8,148 nucleotides of DNA from an uncultured Clostridia bacterium (GCA_946405115.1 CAMJGB010000083.1:1-8148), one strand, 5' to 3'. Positions 1 through 7,026 are shown, counted from the stretch's first letter. The notes: generated from the letters alone by a model not told the origin. Numbers and translations: made by a program.

Positions 1-817
1 TGTCTTCGATGTCCTGCGTATTCTTCTCGATCTTCTCTGCGACCATCGCATCATCGGGATCGGGGATTCCATCTTTCCTATACAAACCGCTCTTCAACGC
101 CTGCGCATACAATCGGATATTCGCGACCGGCGTCTTAATACCATGTGCGATGGAAGACAACAAAGACTGCTTCTCCTTCTCCAATGCACGAAGCTTCTTA
201 CGGTCGCCCGAGAGCCTGTCGCTTAGCATATTCATGCCCCAGATATATTTACCAAAATATCTCTCCTTCGACTCCGGGATATGCTCGCCTGTCTCGTTCT
301 TCGCGATCTTCTCAGGATAAGAAGAAAGCTTGTTGAACGGCATGATGACTTTCCTGTCTATATAAACGAAGAAGATGATCATCAGAACAAACGACAAAGC
401 AACAACTGCCTCTGCAAGACAGAGAGTATAAACTTCTCTCGAATCAGCATAAGTAAAAACAACGATACCCTCCGCCTTGCCGTCACGCGAGATTACCCAC
501 GTTAAGCTGCTTGAGGTGTCGTCTGAAAGAAGCTCGGTAGAACCTTCGCCGACAGGGATATAAGAAATTGAAGACGGCACATTCCTCTCGCCGAATTCGG
601 AAATCCAGGAACTCTCCCGCTCGGCTCTGACAGAATCAACCGCATCCCCCAAATCATCCGCAGGATAAGATTCCACCTCCTGCACGAATCTGTTTGCAAG
701 AGTATTCCTTCTTCCGCTGTCGCCTTCGTAGATCTTGGTAACACCAAAGAAAACCCCAGCTCCGAGGCAGGCAAACAGAACCAACGCAAGTAGATACTTG
801 AGGTAATACTTTCTCAT
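1..817 (-). CDS. Sensor histidine kinase, N-terminal part (runs off left edge)
   Basis: The visible 272 residues are the sensor, linker and dimerisation parts of a membrane histidine kinase that should phosphorylate the response regulator encoded just upstream. The reading frame is open from the ATG at 817 to the window edge. Segments seen: a membrane helix at about residues 5-27, an extracytoplasmic domain at about 28-131 with no recognisable fold, a second helix at about 132-153, a HAMP-like linker with a conserved-type proline (P160), and a HisKA H-box around SSIAHGIKTPVANIR with phospho-acceptor H225. The ATP-binding domain lies outside the window. The start overlaps the regulator's stop as ATGA, which indicates translational coupling and a shared transcript. 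The residue after the histidine is glycine where most HisKA kinases have Glu or Asp. The family call is firm; the signal sensed is unknown. Confidence 0.93.
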   Translation of the reverse strand, partial: MRKYYLKYLLALVLFACLGAGVFFGVTKIYEGDSGRRNTLANRFVQEVESYPADDLGDAVDSVRAERESSWISEFGERNVPSSISYIPVGEGSTELLSDDTSSSLTWVISRDGKAEGIVVFTYADSREVYTLCLAEAVVALSFVLMIIFFVYIDRKVIMPFNKLSSYPEKIAKNETGEHIPESKERYFGKYIWGMNMLSDRLSGDRKKLRALEKEKQSLLSSIAHGIKTPVANIRLYAQALKSGLYRKDGIPDPDDAMVAEKIEKNTQDIED

Positions 818-1494
818 GCGCCGAACCTGTAGCCTACGCGCCAGACTGTGTGAATGTACTTAGGATCCTTGGGGTCGTCACCGAGCTTTTCGCGCAGCCA
901 CTTGATGTACACGGTAAGAGTCGAGACGTCGGAGTCGCAGTCGGAGCCCCACACGGCGTCGAACAGGGTCTCCTTCGGGATGACCTTCTCGGGGTGCTTC
1001 AGGAAGTAGATAAGAATCTCGAGTTCCTTGCCTCCGACCTGCAGGAGCGAATCGCCCTTGCGCACCGTCATGGTATTAAGGTCGACGCTCAAATCTTTAT
1101 ACTTAAGAACCCGGCTCTCCTCGGATGCCTCAGGGTAGTTCCTGCGCAAAGTCGCCTTCACCTTCGACAGCAAAAACGGGAAGTAAAACGGCTTACCGAT
1201 ATAATCGTCGGCGCCGATGTCGAGCCCTAAGATCTTGCTGTCGTCGTCATCCTTCGCGCTCATCATGAGGACCGGAATGTCCTGTTCCTTACGAAGAAGG
1301 CGGAGCGTCTCGAAGCCGTCGAGCCCCGGCAGCATGACATCAAGAAGCATGAGCTTATAGTCCTCTTCCTTAAGGCGGAGGATCGCGCGCTCGCCGCTGT
1401 CCAAAAGCTCAACGGAATAACCCTCACGCGAGAGCAAGTCTCTTATGAGGGTTCCGAGTTCAACATTATCTTCAACTATTAAGATGTCTGTCAT
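814..1494 (-). CDS. OmpR/PhoB-family response regulator
   Basis: This 226-residue protein is a DNA-binding response regulator, expected to be phosphorylated by the kinase encoded immediately downstream. The receiver domain (about 1-115) has the acidic pair E8/D9, phospho-acceptor D52 in LLDVMLPGLDG, switch residue S79 and K101 of the KPF motif. After a short linker comes a winged-helix domain (about 128-225) with the recognition-helix region at about 188-203 and the C-terminal wing ending TVWRVGYRF. The length is typical of the family. Its ATG lies two bases after the stop of the cyclic-nucleotide-binding gene and has only a poor ribosome binding site, so translation probably depends on coupling to that gene. 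W218-R219 in the wing replaces the more usual R/W-G. The target genes are unknown; the neighbouring pump is a candidate by proximity only. Confidence 0.96.
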   Translation of the reverse strand: MTDILIVEDNVELGTLIRDLLSREGYSVELLDSGERAILRLKEEDYKLMLLDVMLPGLDGFETLRLLRKEQDIPVLMMSAKDDDDSKILGLDIGADDYIGKPFYFPFLLSKVKATLRRNYPEASEESRVLKYKDLSVDLNTMTVRKGDSLLQVGGKELEILIYFLKHPEKVIPKETLFDAVWGSDCDSDVSTLTVYIKWLREKLGDDPKDPKYIHTVWRVGYRFGA

Positions 1495-1496
1495 TA

Positions 1497-2405
1497 TTAC
1501 TTATCGTTATAAGTTACTGTGATCTCCTTACAAAGGCTCAAGAACTCAATTGTAACCTTTCTCAATCTGTAGGAAAGCTGCTTCAGGATGAGGTTAACCT
1601 TGTCGGGATTTGTCTTGAAGATCGTCTCGAGGTCTTCAGCGTAGATTACCTCAACAACAGTTCCGTCTGACTCTGCAACTGCAGTAGCATTTCTGCCGCC
1701 GTCCGTAACTACACCGAACTCACCAAAGACGTTAACTGCCTTGATCTCGGCAAGCTTGAGCTCGTCCTTTCTTCTGAAGTTGTAGTACATGCCTACGGAG
1801 CCATTCTTAAGAAGGTACATGCCCGTGCCTGTATCGCCTTCCTTGTAGAAGATCTTGCCCTTGGTGTAAGTCTCGGTCTTGCCTGTCTTGTCGTCCTTGA
1901 ACTTCGCGAACTCAGCCATGGCAGGATTCTCGACAGAATCGCCCATCTTGCTCTTATTGTTCTGGTAAAGATCGATGTGCTTCTTGATCTTTGTGAACAG
2001 GGACTTCTTCTTGGCTGCCTCTGCGTCGCGAACTTCCTTAAGAAGATTCTCGGCATCCTGGTAGTCCTTGGTCATGGCTGCAATTCTGTTGCCGATGTGC
2101 TTCATCAAAGCGAAAATCTGATCGGGGTTTCTTCTGAAGTAAGCTCCCAAAGCATCCTCTTCGATCTCAACTACCTTAACAGTACCGATAGCAACTACAG
2201 TAGCGCTTCTGGGGTATTCCTCGATGATGGCCATCTCGCCGAAGTACTCGCCTTCTTCAAGAACTGCGATTCTCATAGGATCGTTCTTGCCGTAATTAGC
2301 GTATACACCTGCTTTACCCTCAAGAATTTGGAAGAAACTCTTGCCGATATCGCCCTCTTTGATAATTACTTCACCCTGGCGGAATGTCTTCTCGACGAAA
2401 CTCAT
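1497..2405 (-). CDS. Tandem cyclic-nucleotide-binding domain protein, no output domain
   Basis: This 302-residue protein carries two cyclic-nucleotide-binding (CNB) folds of the CRP/PKA-regulatory type. CNB1 spans about residues 5-115, with a near-canonical phosphate-binding cassette FGEMAIIEEYPRSATV (G56, E57, R66). CNB2 spans about 175-290, with cassette FGEFGVVTDGGRNATAV (G228, E229, R238). A charged, helical linker (about 112-170) joins them. No helix-turn-helix, kinase, transporter or membrane segment is visible, so it is not an ordinary CRP-type transcription factor and more likely acts through a partner protein. I chose the ATG at 2405 over the in-frame ATG at 2534: it has an AGGGGAAGGGG ribosome site ten bases upstream, and the 43 extra residues do not resemble CNB sequence and would run back through the terminator hairpin. 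It is the first gene of the operon with the two-component pair. The ligand cannot be told from sequence. Confidence 0.92.
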   Translation of the reverse strand: MSFVEKTFRQGEVIIKEGDIGKSFFQILEGKAGVYANYGKNDPMRIAVLEEGEYFGEMAIIEEYPRSATVVAIGTVKVVEIEEDALGAYFRRNPDQIFALMKHIGNRIAAMTKDYQDAENLLKEVRDAEAAKKKSLFTKIKKHIDLYQNNKSKMGDSVENPAMAEFAKFKDDKTGKTETYTKGKIFYKEGDTGTGMYLLKNGSVGMYYNFRRKDELKLAEIKAVNVFGEFGVVTDGGRNATAVAESDGTVVEVIYAEDLETIFKTNPDKVNLILKQLSYRLRKVTIEFLSLCKEITVTYNDK

Positions 2406-2415
2406 ATGAATGATT

Positions 2416-2426
2416 CCCCTTCCCCT
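2416..2426 (-). promoter_or_regulatory. Ribosome binding site deciding the CNB gene start
   Basis: On the minus strand the purine run AGGGGAAGGGG ends ten bases before the ATG at 2405. It supports the 302-residue product over the longer reading that starts at 2534. Confidence 0.7.
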
Positions 2427-2471
2427 GTATGTTTCATTAGTTTTGATTACTAAAAAATATTTAGCAATATT

Positions 2472-2500
2472 ATTATATATCTGTAAGCGGGTGAAATGAA
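2472..2500 (-). promoter_or_regulatory. Candidate promoter of the CNB / two-component operon
   Basis: The minus strand shows a perfect TATAAT (plus 2477-2472) preceded at 17 bases by TTCATT, a weak match to the -35 consensus. It sits in an AT-rich gap just after the pump gene's terminator and before the operon's first gene, where a promoter is expected. Start-site prediction by eye is uncertain, and other AT-rich hexamers lie close by. Confidence 0.45.
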
Positions 2501-2501
2501 A

Positions 2502-2526
2502 TAGGGTTCCTTGAATCGGAACCCTA
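2502..2526 (-). terminator. Hairpin terminator after the RND pump gene
   Basis: A perfect 9-base-pair stem TAGGGTTCC / GGAACCCTA with a 7-base loop starts about 14 bases after the pump's stop codon. It is followed on the minus strand by a T-rich tail (TTTCATTT). It separates the pump transcript from the CNB operon transcribed in the same direction. A second small inverted repeat, GTTTTCAAAAAC (2527-2538), lies directly before it. Confidence 0.8.
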
Positions 2527-2539
2527 GTTTTCAAAAACT

Positions 2540-3247
2540 TTACTGCTTTTCCAAGCCCATCTTCTCGAGATACTCGGCGGCATCGTCGATCGCCTCGTCC
2601 GTGTCGCTTCCGACATCGACGTTGATCGGTGGCTTCTTAAAGAGCACGTCGTACATGATAGGCACGATGTAGAGCGTCATGAGCGTCGCGTAGAGAAGTC
2701 CTCCTGCGATTACGATGGACATGCCTCGTCCAAGCTGCGATGCCATACCGGAACCGAAGATCATCATGGACATGGCAAGGATTGTTGTAAGTGCCGTCAT
2801 GAGGATAGGTCTCATTCTTGTCTTACCTGTTGCAACGAGGGCGTCGTGTCTGTTAAGGCCTCCGATACGAAGCTGGTTCGTGTAGTCTACGAATACGATA
2901 CCGTTGTTAACTACGGTACCCATGAGGATAACGAATCCGAGCATCGAGAGCATTGAGAGCTGCTCGCCTGCAACGAGAAGTCCTATCATACCGCCCGTGA
3001 ATGCGAGAGGGATGGTGAACAGGATGATGAACGGTGACAGCAAGCTCTGGAACTGCGCTACCATTACGAGGTAGATGAACAGCAATGCGAGCGCCGCCAT
3101 CTCGAGCATCTGCTTAACGAGGTCGTTAACCTGCTCTGACTCACCGGAGATCTCGACTGAATATCCGTCCGGCAAAGATCTTGAATATTCTTCGATTCGG
3201 GGCTCGAGCTCTCTTGATACTAGAGTTGCGTTATAGCCCTCAGCCAT
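2540..3247 (-). CDS. RND-family efflux pump, C-terminal part (frame-shifted from the N-terminal part)
   Basis: This reading frame encodes the last third of the second half of an RND pump. It begins within the conserved run NRENLVRYVTV-EMAEGYN, continues through the last porter subdomain, and ends with five membrane helices (TM8-TM12). TM10 carries GTVVNNGIVFVDY, a form common in HAE1-type pumps. The ATG at 3247 is only the first methionine in frame: it has no ribosome binding site, and the same frame reads meaningfully upstream to about 3403, giving an acidic stretch followed by SNIHTLSEFATIVETT, which is normal RND sequence. It is therefore not an independent gene but the remainder of the pump encoded at 3367-6861. 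Rejoined, the protein would have roughly 1,440 residues. The tail is C-terminally charged and ends just before a terminator hairpin. Confidence 0.85.
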   Translation of the reverse strand: MAEGYNATLVSRELEPRIEEYSRSLPDGYSVEISGESEQVNDLVKQMLEMAALALLFIYLVMVAQFQSLLSPFIILFTIPLAFTGGMIGLLVAGEQLSMLSMLGFVILMGTVVNNGIVFVDYTNQLRIGGLNRHDALVATGKTRMRPILMTALTTILAMSMMIFGSGMASQLGRGMSIVIAGGLLYATLMTLYIVPIMYDVLFKKPPINVDVGSDTDEAIDDAAEYLEKMGLEKQ

Positions 3248-3366
3248 CTCGGAAGAAACCGTTACATATCTTACGAGGTTCTCTCTGTTAATCGATGCGG
3301 AAGAAGTCGTCTCAACGATAGTCGCGAACTCGGAAAGAGTATGGATGTTGGACTCTTCCTCCTCTT

Positions 3367-6300
3367 CTACTGTCTCTTCATCAGTCTGGTCCTCGGCGTC
3401 CTCTCTTCGCCTGTCATGCTTGCGAATGCATCTGCAAAGGAATCGAAGGAAGTTCCGCTCGAAGCTCCACCCGCAGCGCCGCCCTGAGCCATTGCCGCCA
3501 TGTCGACAGCTTCGAACTCGATGTCCATCAGGTTCTCTCTTGTAAGCTCGTCCGTGTTATCGACGATGCTTACAGTCATGTCCGTGCCGTCAACAGTGAT
3601 CGTTACAGCATCGACGGAAGAAGACGTGTGGCTTGCGATGCCTGCGTAGATCTGAGCTACCGTGAGGCCGTACTCCATCGCCTTGTCGCGGTCGATCAAA
3701 ACCTGCAAAGTAGGATCGCCCTCGGCAAAGCTGTCGTGAACTTCAGTGATGCCTTCCTGTGATGCGAGGATGGCACTAACTTCGGCGCTCAGCCTTTCGA
3801 GCACGGTGTAGTCGTTACCGGAGATAACAACGGAGATGCCGGAGCTTCCCGTGAGAGCTGAGGAGTCACCGATGGCGCTTCCTGCCGAAGCTTCTACGAC
3901 GCATCCGGATTCAGCCGTAGCCTCGTGGATGCGGTCAACGATGCTGTGCATTTCGGAGGAAGATGAGTCCTCGGGAGCGAGCGCGTAACACATGTAAGTG
4001 CCGTACTCATCCGAAGACATGCCCATGGAAAGGAAGCTCGACGAGCTGCCGGAGTCCATGATACCCAAGTCCTCAACGCCGTCGACAGAAAGGATCATGT
4101 CCATGACCTCATCGACCTTCGCGTAGGACTCTTCGCGCGTCATCTCCTCGGGAGTAACGATGGTAATCGAGATCTCGTTTGTGGTGATCTCAGGGATGTA
4201 AATGATGCCCGTCTTGAACAGCATGAGCACTGAGAATGCGAGCAAGCCGATAGCAAGCAGAAGCGGCGCCAACTTATGCTTTAAGCACCAGCTTAAGGAC
4301 TTGCCGTAAGCATTAAGAATCTTATCGAAAAGCTTGTGCTCCTTGGGCTTAGCCTTCGCAAGAAGCGTGCTGCACGATGCGGGTACAACCGTGAGCGCCA
4401 TGATGAGTGACGCCACGAGGCAGTAGCCGATCGAAAGTGCGAGCGGGTAAAGAAGGGATCTTACAAGGCTCGTAGCAAACACCGCCGGGAAGAATACGCA
4501 GATAGTCGTGAGCGTGGAGGCGATGATGGAGCCGCGAACCTGTTTCGCGCCCTGAACCGCAGCTCTCGGAGCGGGGATGCCGCGGCCGATCAAGCGGAAG
4601 ATATTCTCCATAACTACGACCGAGTTATCAACAAGCATTCCTATACCGAGCGACAGACCCGACAGCGTCATCATGTTGAGCTCAAGTCCCGTGAAGTACA
4701 TAAGAACTATCGCGAAAAGCACCGACAGCGGGATACTGATCGCTACTACGATAGTAGGCTTAACGTCCTTAAGGAAGAGCGCGAGGACGATGATCGCAAG
4801 GAGCGCACCTAAGAGCATGCTCTGGAATACGCTCTGGATGATCATGTCGATGTAGACGCCCTGGTCAACCAAGTTGATCGAGTGGAATCCGGGATAAAGC
4901 TCGCTTAATTCTTCGAGCGCATCGTTACATGCACCGGATACCTCGTTGGTACCTGATGTCGATGACTTAAATACGCAGAGGATGATTCCGTCTGAGCCGT
5001 TAAGTCTTGTATAGCTGTCGTTCGCAGTATCGATGACCGTGATATCAGCGATGTCTTCGAGTCTAACTGATCCGATGATGTCGTTATCGAGAAGAAGTGC
5101 AGATGAGATGTCCTCAACACTTGAGAACTCCTCACCGATTCTTAAGAGCCAGGACTGGTCATTCTCATCGTCGATATAACCCAAAGGCATCGAGAAGTTC
5201 TGCGCGTAGATGAGCTGTGACAGAGTCGTCGGATCGATGAGTGCATCAGCGTTGGCACTCTCGAGAGCGGTCTCTCTTGCCGCATCGTACTGAGCCTGTG
5301 CCTGGTCGAGTGCAGTCTGAGCGTCTGAAAGCTGAATAGCTGCAGTCGAGAACTGAACGGCTGCATCAAGCTGACCCTGAGTGATTCCTGCGTATGCAGT
5401 TTCCAAGCCTGAGAGGATCTCGGGGATGGAATCTGCAAGTTCGTTGATACCGTTTACTTCTGTCTCGATGCTCTCGACTCTGGCGTTAAGCGTGCCTGCA
5501 GGATCAGCCGTTCTTACACGGACGATGAGGCTGCTTAACTGAGTCATAAGTGAAGACATTGTTCTTGTTGTATTTACGAGCTCGTTCATGGAAGAACCGC
5601 TGACGCCGTTACCTGTTACAGTAAGGAGGCTTCTTAACTGGTTAACGTCATTAACGAGCTGTGTGATCTGGTTAGGGCTGATACCGCCTGCCGCAAGAGT
5701 GGCGTTGACCAATGCCTGATTAGCCTGGTTATATGCTTCCTGTGCCGCTGCAAGCTCAGCAGAACCCTGCTCGTAAGCCATCTGTGCTGCAATAAGATTT
5801 GCTGTTGCAGCAGCCTCAGCCTGAGCAATCTGGTTGTACTGTTCAGGTGTGATGTTGGGATTGTTCTCAGCATTCGACATGTTAGTACGTGCAGTATTTG
5901 CTACGTTCTGTGCATCAGTAAGCGTAGTGGAAAGCTGGGACAAAACGGCAGCAGCTCTGTCGAGTGAAGCACGTGTGGCATCAACTCTTTGCTGTGCATC
6001 ATTAAGAACACTATTCTGGACAGGCTGGAGTCCTTCGATTCCTGCTGAGAGGTCTTCGAGTTGTGCGTCAAGATTAGCTATACCTTCTCTAAGTCCGTTC
6101 GCGATCTCCTCAGACTGTCCTGTCATCTGTGAGAATATCGCTGATGACAAAGTCGATCCGAATGTGCTCTGAGCCGCATCAAGCTGTGACTGAGCTTCTT
6201 CCAAAGCCTCTCTTGAATCGTCTAAGACCTGCTGCGCGTCAGCTAACTGTGAGTTGGTCTCACGAAGAATTCTGTCATTAAGTGCATCGATCTTATCCTG

Positions 6301-6861
6301 ATTAAGTTCAACCTGAATGCTCTTCTCTACAAGACCGATAGTCGTGATGCTCGCGACACCCTCAAGTCTTGAAAGGTACGGAACGACGTCGTTATTTACA
6401 AAGTCCGTAAGTTCATAGACATCGTAGCCTTCACGCTCGACTGCGACGTACATCGTGGCCAGCATATCAAGGCTGATCTCCATGATGTTAGGAGTCATGA
6501 CGCCTGCGGGAAGCTGGCTCTCGAGGTCGTTGATGGCACTCGTTATTCGTACCATCGCTACGTTCATGTCGGTTCCGTCAGCAAACTCGAGCTGTACTAC
6601 CGAATAGTTGTCTGCACTTGTGGAAGTGATATTCTCGACACCGCTTACGGTACCGAGTGCATTCTCCATGGGCTTGGTTACCTGCTCCTCAATCTTCTCG
6701 GGGCTGGCTCCGGGATACGCTGTTATGACAATAAGATAAGGAAGACTTATCTCCGGTAAAAGGTCCAAAGAGAGATGCGTAATTGATACTGCACCCAAAG
6801 CAATAATAGCTATTACTGCTACGAGTATAGTAAAAGGCTTCTTAACACTAAATCTCTCCAT
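3367..6861 (-). CDS. RND-family (HAE1-like) efflux pump, N-terminal part with large coiled-coil insertion
   Basis: This is a proton-driven exporter of the AcrB/SwrC superfamily in the cytoplasmic membrane; its substrate is unknown. The 1,164 codons cover TM1 (about 9-30), porter subdomains (EISLPYLIVITAYPGASPE), TM2-TM6 (about 677-834), TM7 (about 865-885) and most of the second extracytoplasmic loop. TM4 has GMLVDNSVVVMENIF: D745 matches the first proton-relay aspartate of AcrB, and N746 replaces the second, a common variant. Residues about 200-543 form an Ala/Gln/Leu-rich, predicted coiled-coil insertion not found in AcrB. It lies between IQVELNQDKIDAL and LSQLIYAQNFSMPLG, corresponding to the docking domain. 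The ATG at 6861 has GGAGG eight bases upstream. After about residue 1152 the frame departs from the family and stops at 3367; the C-terminus continues in the -1 frame. No adaptor gene is adjacent. Confidence 0.92.
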   Translation of the reverse strand: MERFSVKKPFTILVAVIAIIALGAVSITHLSLDLLPEISLPYLIVITAYPGASPEKIEEQVTKPMENALGTVSGVENITSTSADNYSVVQLEFADGTDMNVAMVRITSAINDLESQLPAGVMTPNIMEISLDMLATMYVAVEREGYDVYELTDFVNNDVVPYLSRLEGVASITTIGLVEKSIQVELNQDKIDALNDRILRETNSQLADAQQVLDDSREALEEAQSQLDAAQSTFGSTLSSAIFSQMTGQSEEIANGLREGIANLDAQLEDLSAGIEGLQPVQNSVLNDAQQRVDATRASLDRAAAVLSQLSTTLTDAQNVANTARTNMSNAENNPNITPEQYNQIAQAEAAATANLIAAQMAYEQGSAELAAAQEAYNQANQALVNATLAAGGISPNQITQLVNDVNQLRSLLTVTGNGVSGSSMNELVNTTRTMSSLMTQLSSLIVRVRTADPAGTLNARVESIETEVNGINELADSIPEILSGLETAYAGITQGQLDAAVQFSTAAIQLSDAQTALDQAQAQYDAARETALESANADALIDPTTLSQLIYAQNFSMPLGYIDDENDQSWLLRIGEEFSSVEDISSALLLDNDIIGSVRLEDIADITVIDTANDSYTRLNGSDGIILCVFKSSTSGTNEVSGACNDALEELSELYPGFHSINLVDQGVYIDMIIQSVFQSMLLGALLAIIVLALFLKDVKPTIVVAISIPLSVLFAIVLMYFTGLELNMMTLSGLSLGIGMLVDNSVVVMENIFRLIGRGIPAPRAAVQGAKQVRGSIIASTLTTICVFFPAVFATSLVRSLLYPLALSIGYCLVASLIMALTVVPASCSTLLAKAKPKEHKLFDKILNAYGKSLSWCLKHKLAPLLLAIGLLAFSVLMLFKTGIIYIPEITTNEISITIVTPEEMTREESYAKVDEVMDMILSVDGVEDLGIMDSGSSSSFLSMGMSSDEYGTYMCYALAPEDSSSSEMHSIVDRIHEATAESGCVVEASAGSAIGDSSALTGSSGISVVISGNDYTVLERLSAEVSAILASQEGITEVHDSFAEGDPTLQVLIDRDKAMEYGLTVAQIYAGIASHTSSSVDAVTITVDGTDMTVSIVDNTDELTRENLMDIEFEAVDMAAMAQGGAAGGASSGTSFDSFADAFASMTGEERTPRTRLMKRQ
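3398..3410 (-). other. Frame break inside the RND pump gene
   Basis: On the minus strand the stretch GGCGAAGAGAGGACGCC is where the upstream frame (ASMTGEE) must pass to the -1 frame (EDAEDQTDEETVEEEEE). Inserting one purine here (for example GAAGAGGAGGAC) restores a continuous acidic linker and the whole pump. The site contains no X-XXY-YYZ slippery heptamer in the upstream frame. A one-base deletion, real or an assembly error in a purine repeat, is more likely than programmed frameshifting. Confidence 0.8.
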
Positions 6862-6869
6862 CCATTATT

Positions 6870-6874
6870 CCTCC
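6870..6874 (-). promoter_or_regulatory. Ribosome binding site of the RND pump
   Basis: GGAGG on the minus strand lies eight bases before the ATG at 6861. Another ATG at 6865 lies only four bases after the motif and is out of frame with the pump, so the start at 6861 is preferred. Confidence 0.75.
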
Positions 6875-6883
6875 GCGAAGGTA

Positions 6884-6912
6884 ATAATATACCGCCACCG
6901 GGCAAATTACAA
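6884..6912 (-). promoter_or_regulatory. Candidate promoter of the RND pump gene
   Basis: The minus strand reads TTGTAA (6912-6907), a 17-base spacer, then TATTAT (6889-6884). This matches the sigma-A consensus at 4/6 and 5/6 positions. It would give a very short leader containing the GGAGG site. GGTAATAATATACC (6880-6893), a small imperfect palindrome, covers the -10 region and could be an operator, though four-base arms are weak evidence. Confidence 0.45.
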
Positions 6913-6981
6913 TAAAACTAGAACGATATTCCACAATTTTACCTTATTTGTTTTTCGTATTTTTAATCCCTTTGTCACTTA

Positions 6982-6990
6982 TGTTATAAA
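6982..6990 (+). promoter_or_regulatory. Candidate extended -10 promoter of the PrsW-like gene
   Basis: TGTTATAAA fits the extended -10 pattern TGnTATAAT at all but the last base, with no good -35 element upstream. It lies about 37 bases before the start codon and is divergent from the pump promoter. Confidence 0.4.
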
Positions 6991-7009
6991 ATAGGTATCA
7001 AAAAACCTT

Positions 7010-7015
7010 AAGGAG
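7010..7015 (+). promoter_or_regulatory. Ribosome binding site deciding the PrsW-like start
   Basis: AAGGAG lies 11 bases before the ATG at 7027. An in-frame GTG at 7015 shares its first base with this motif, so it cannot be the start served by it. Confidence 0.65.
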
Positions 7016-7026
7016 TGCCCAAAAAC

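Noticed and set aside
502..789. Minus-strand open frame of 95 codons
   Set aside because: It lies inside the histidine kinase gene in another frame. The kinase frame shows membrane helices, a linker and an H-box; this one shows nothing recognisable.
1977..2453. Plus-strand open frame of 158 codons opposite the CNB gene
   Set aside because: It is antisense to two well-formed CNB domains, has no convincing ribosome site, and its peptide resembles no family.
2406..2534. 43-codon N-terminal extension of the CNB protein
   Set aside because: The extension runs through the pump's terminator hairpin and the likely promoter, does not look like CNB sequence, and the ATG at 2405 has the better ribosome site.
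3398..3410. Programmed -1 ribosomal frameshift
   Set aside because: No slippery heptamer is present in the zero frame (codons GGC GAA GAG AGG), and tRNA re-pairing in the -1 frame would be poor. A one-base indel explains it more simply.
5834..6172. Plus-strand open frame of 112 codons opposite the coiled-coil region
   Set aside because: It is antisense to the repetitive Ala/Gln coding of the pump. Its Ser/Ala/Cys-rich peptide reflects that composition and it has no ribosome site.
7015..7026. GTG at 7015 as start of the PrsW-like protein
   Set aside because: This GTG overlaps the AAGGAG motif itself, leaving no spacing; the ATG at 7027 fits better.
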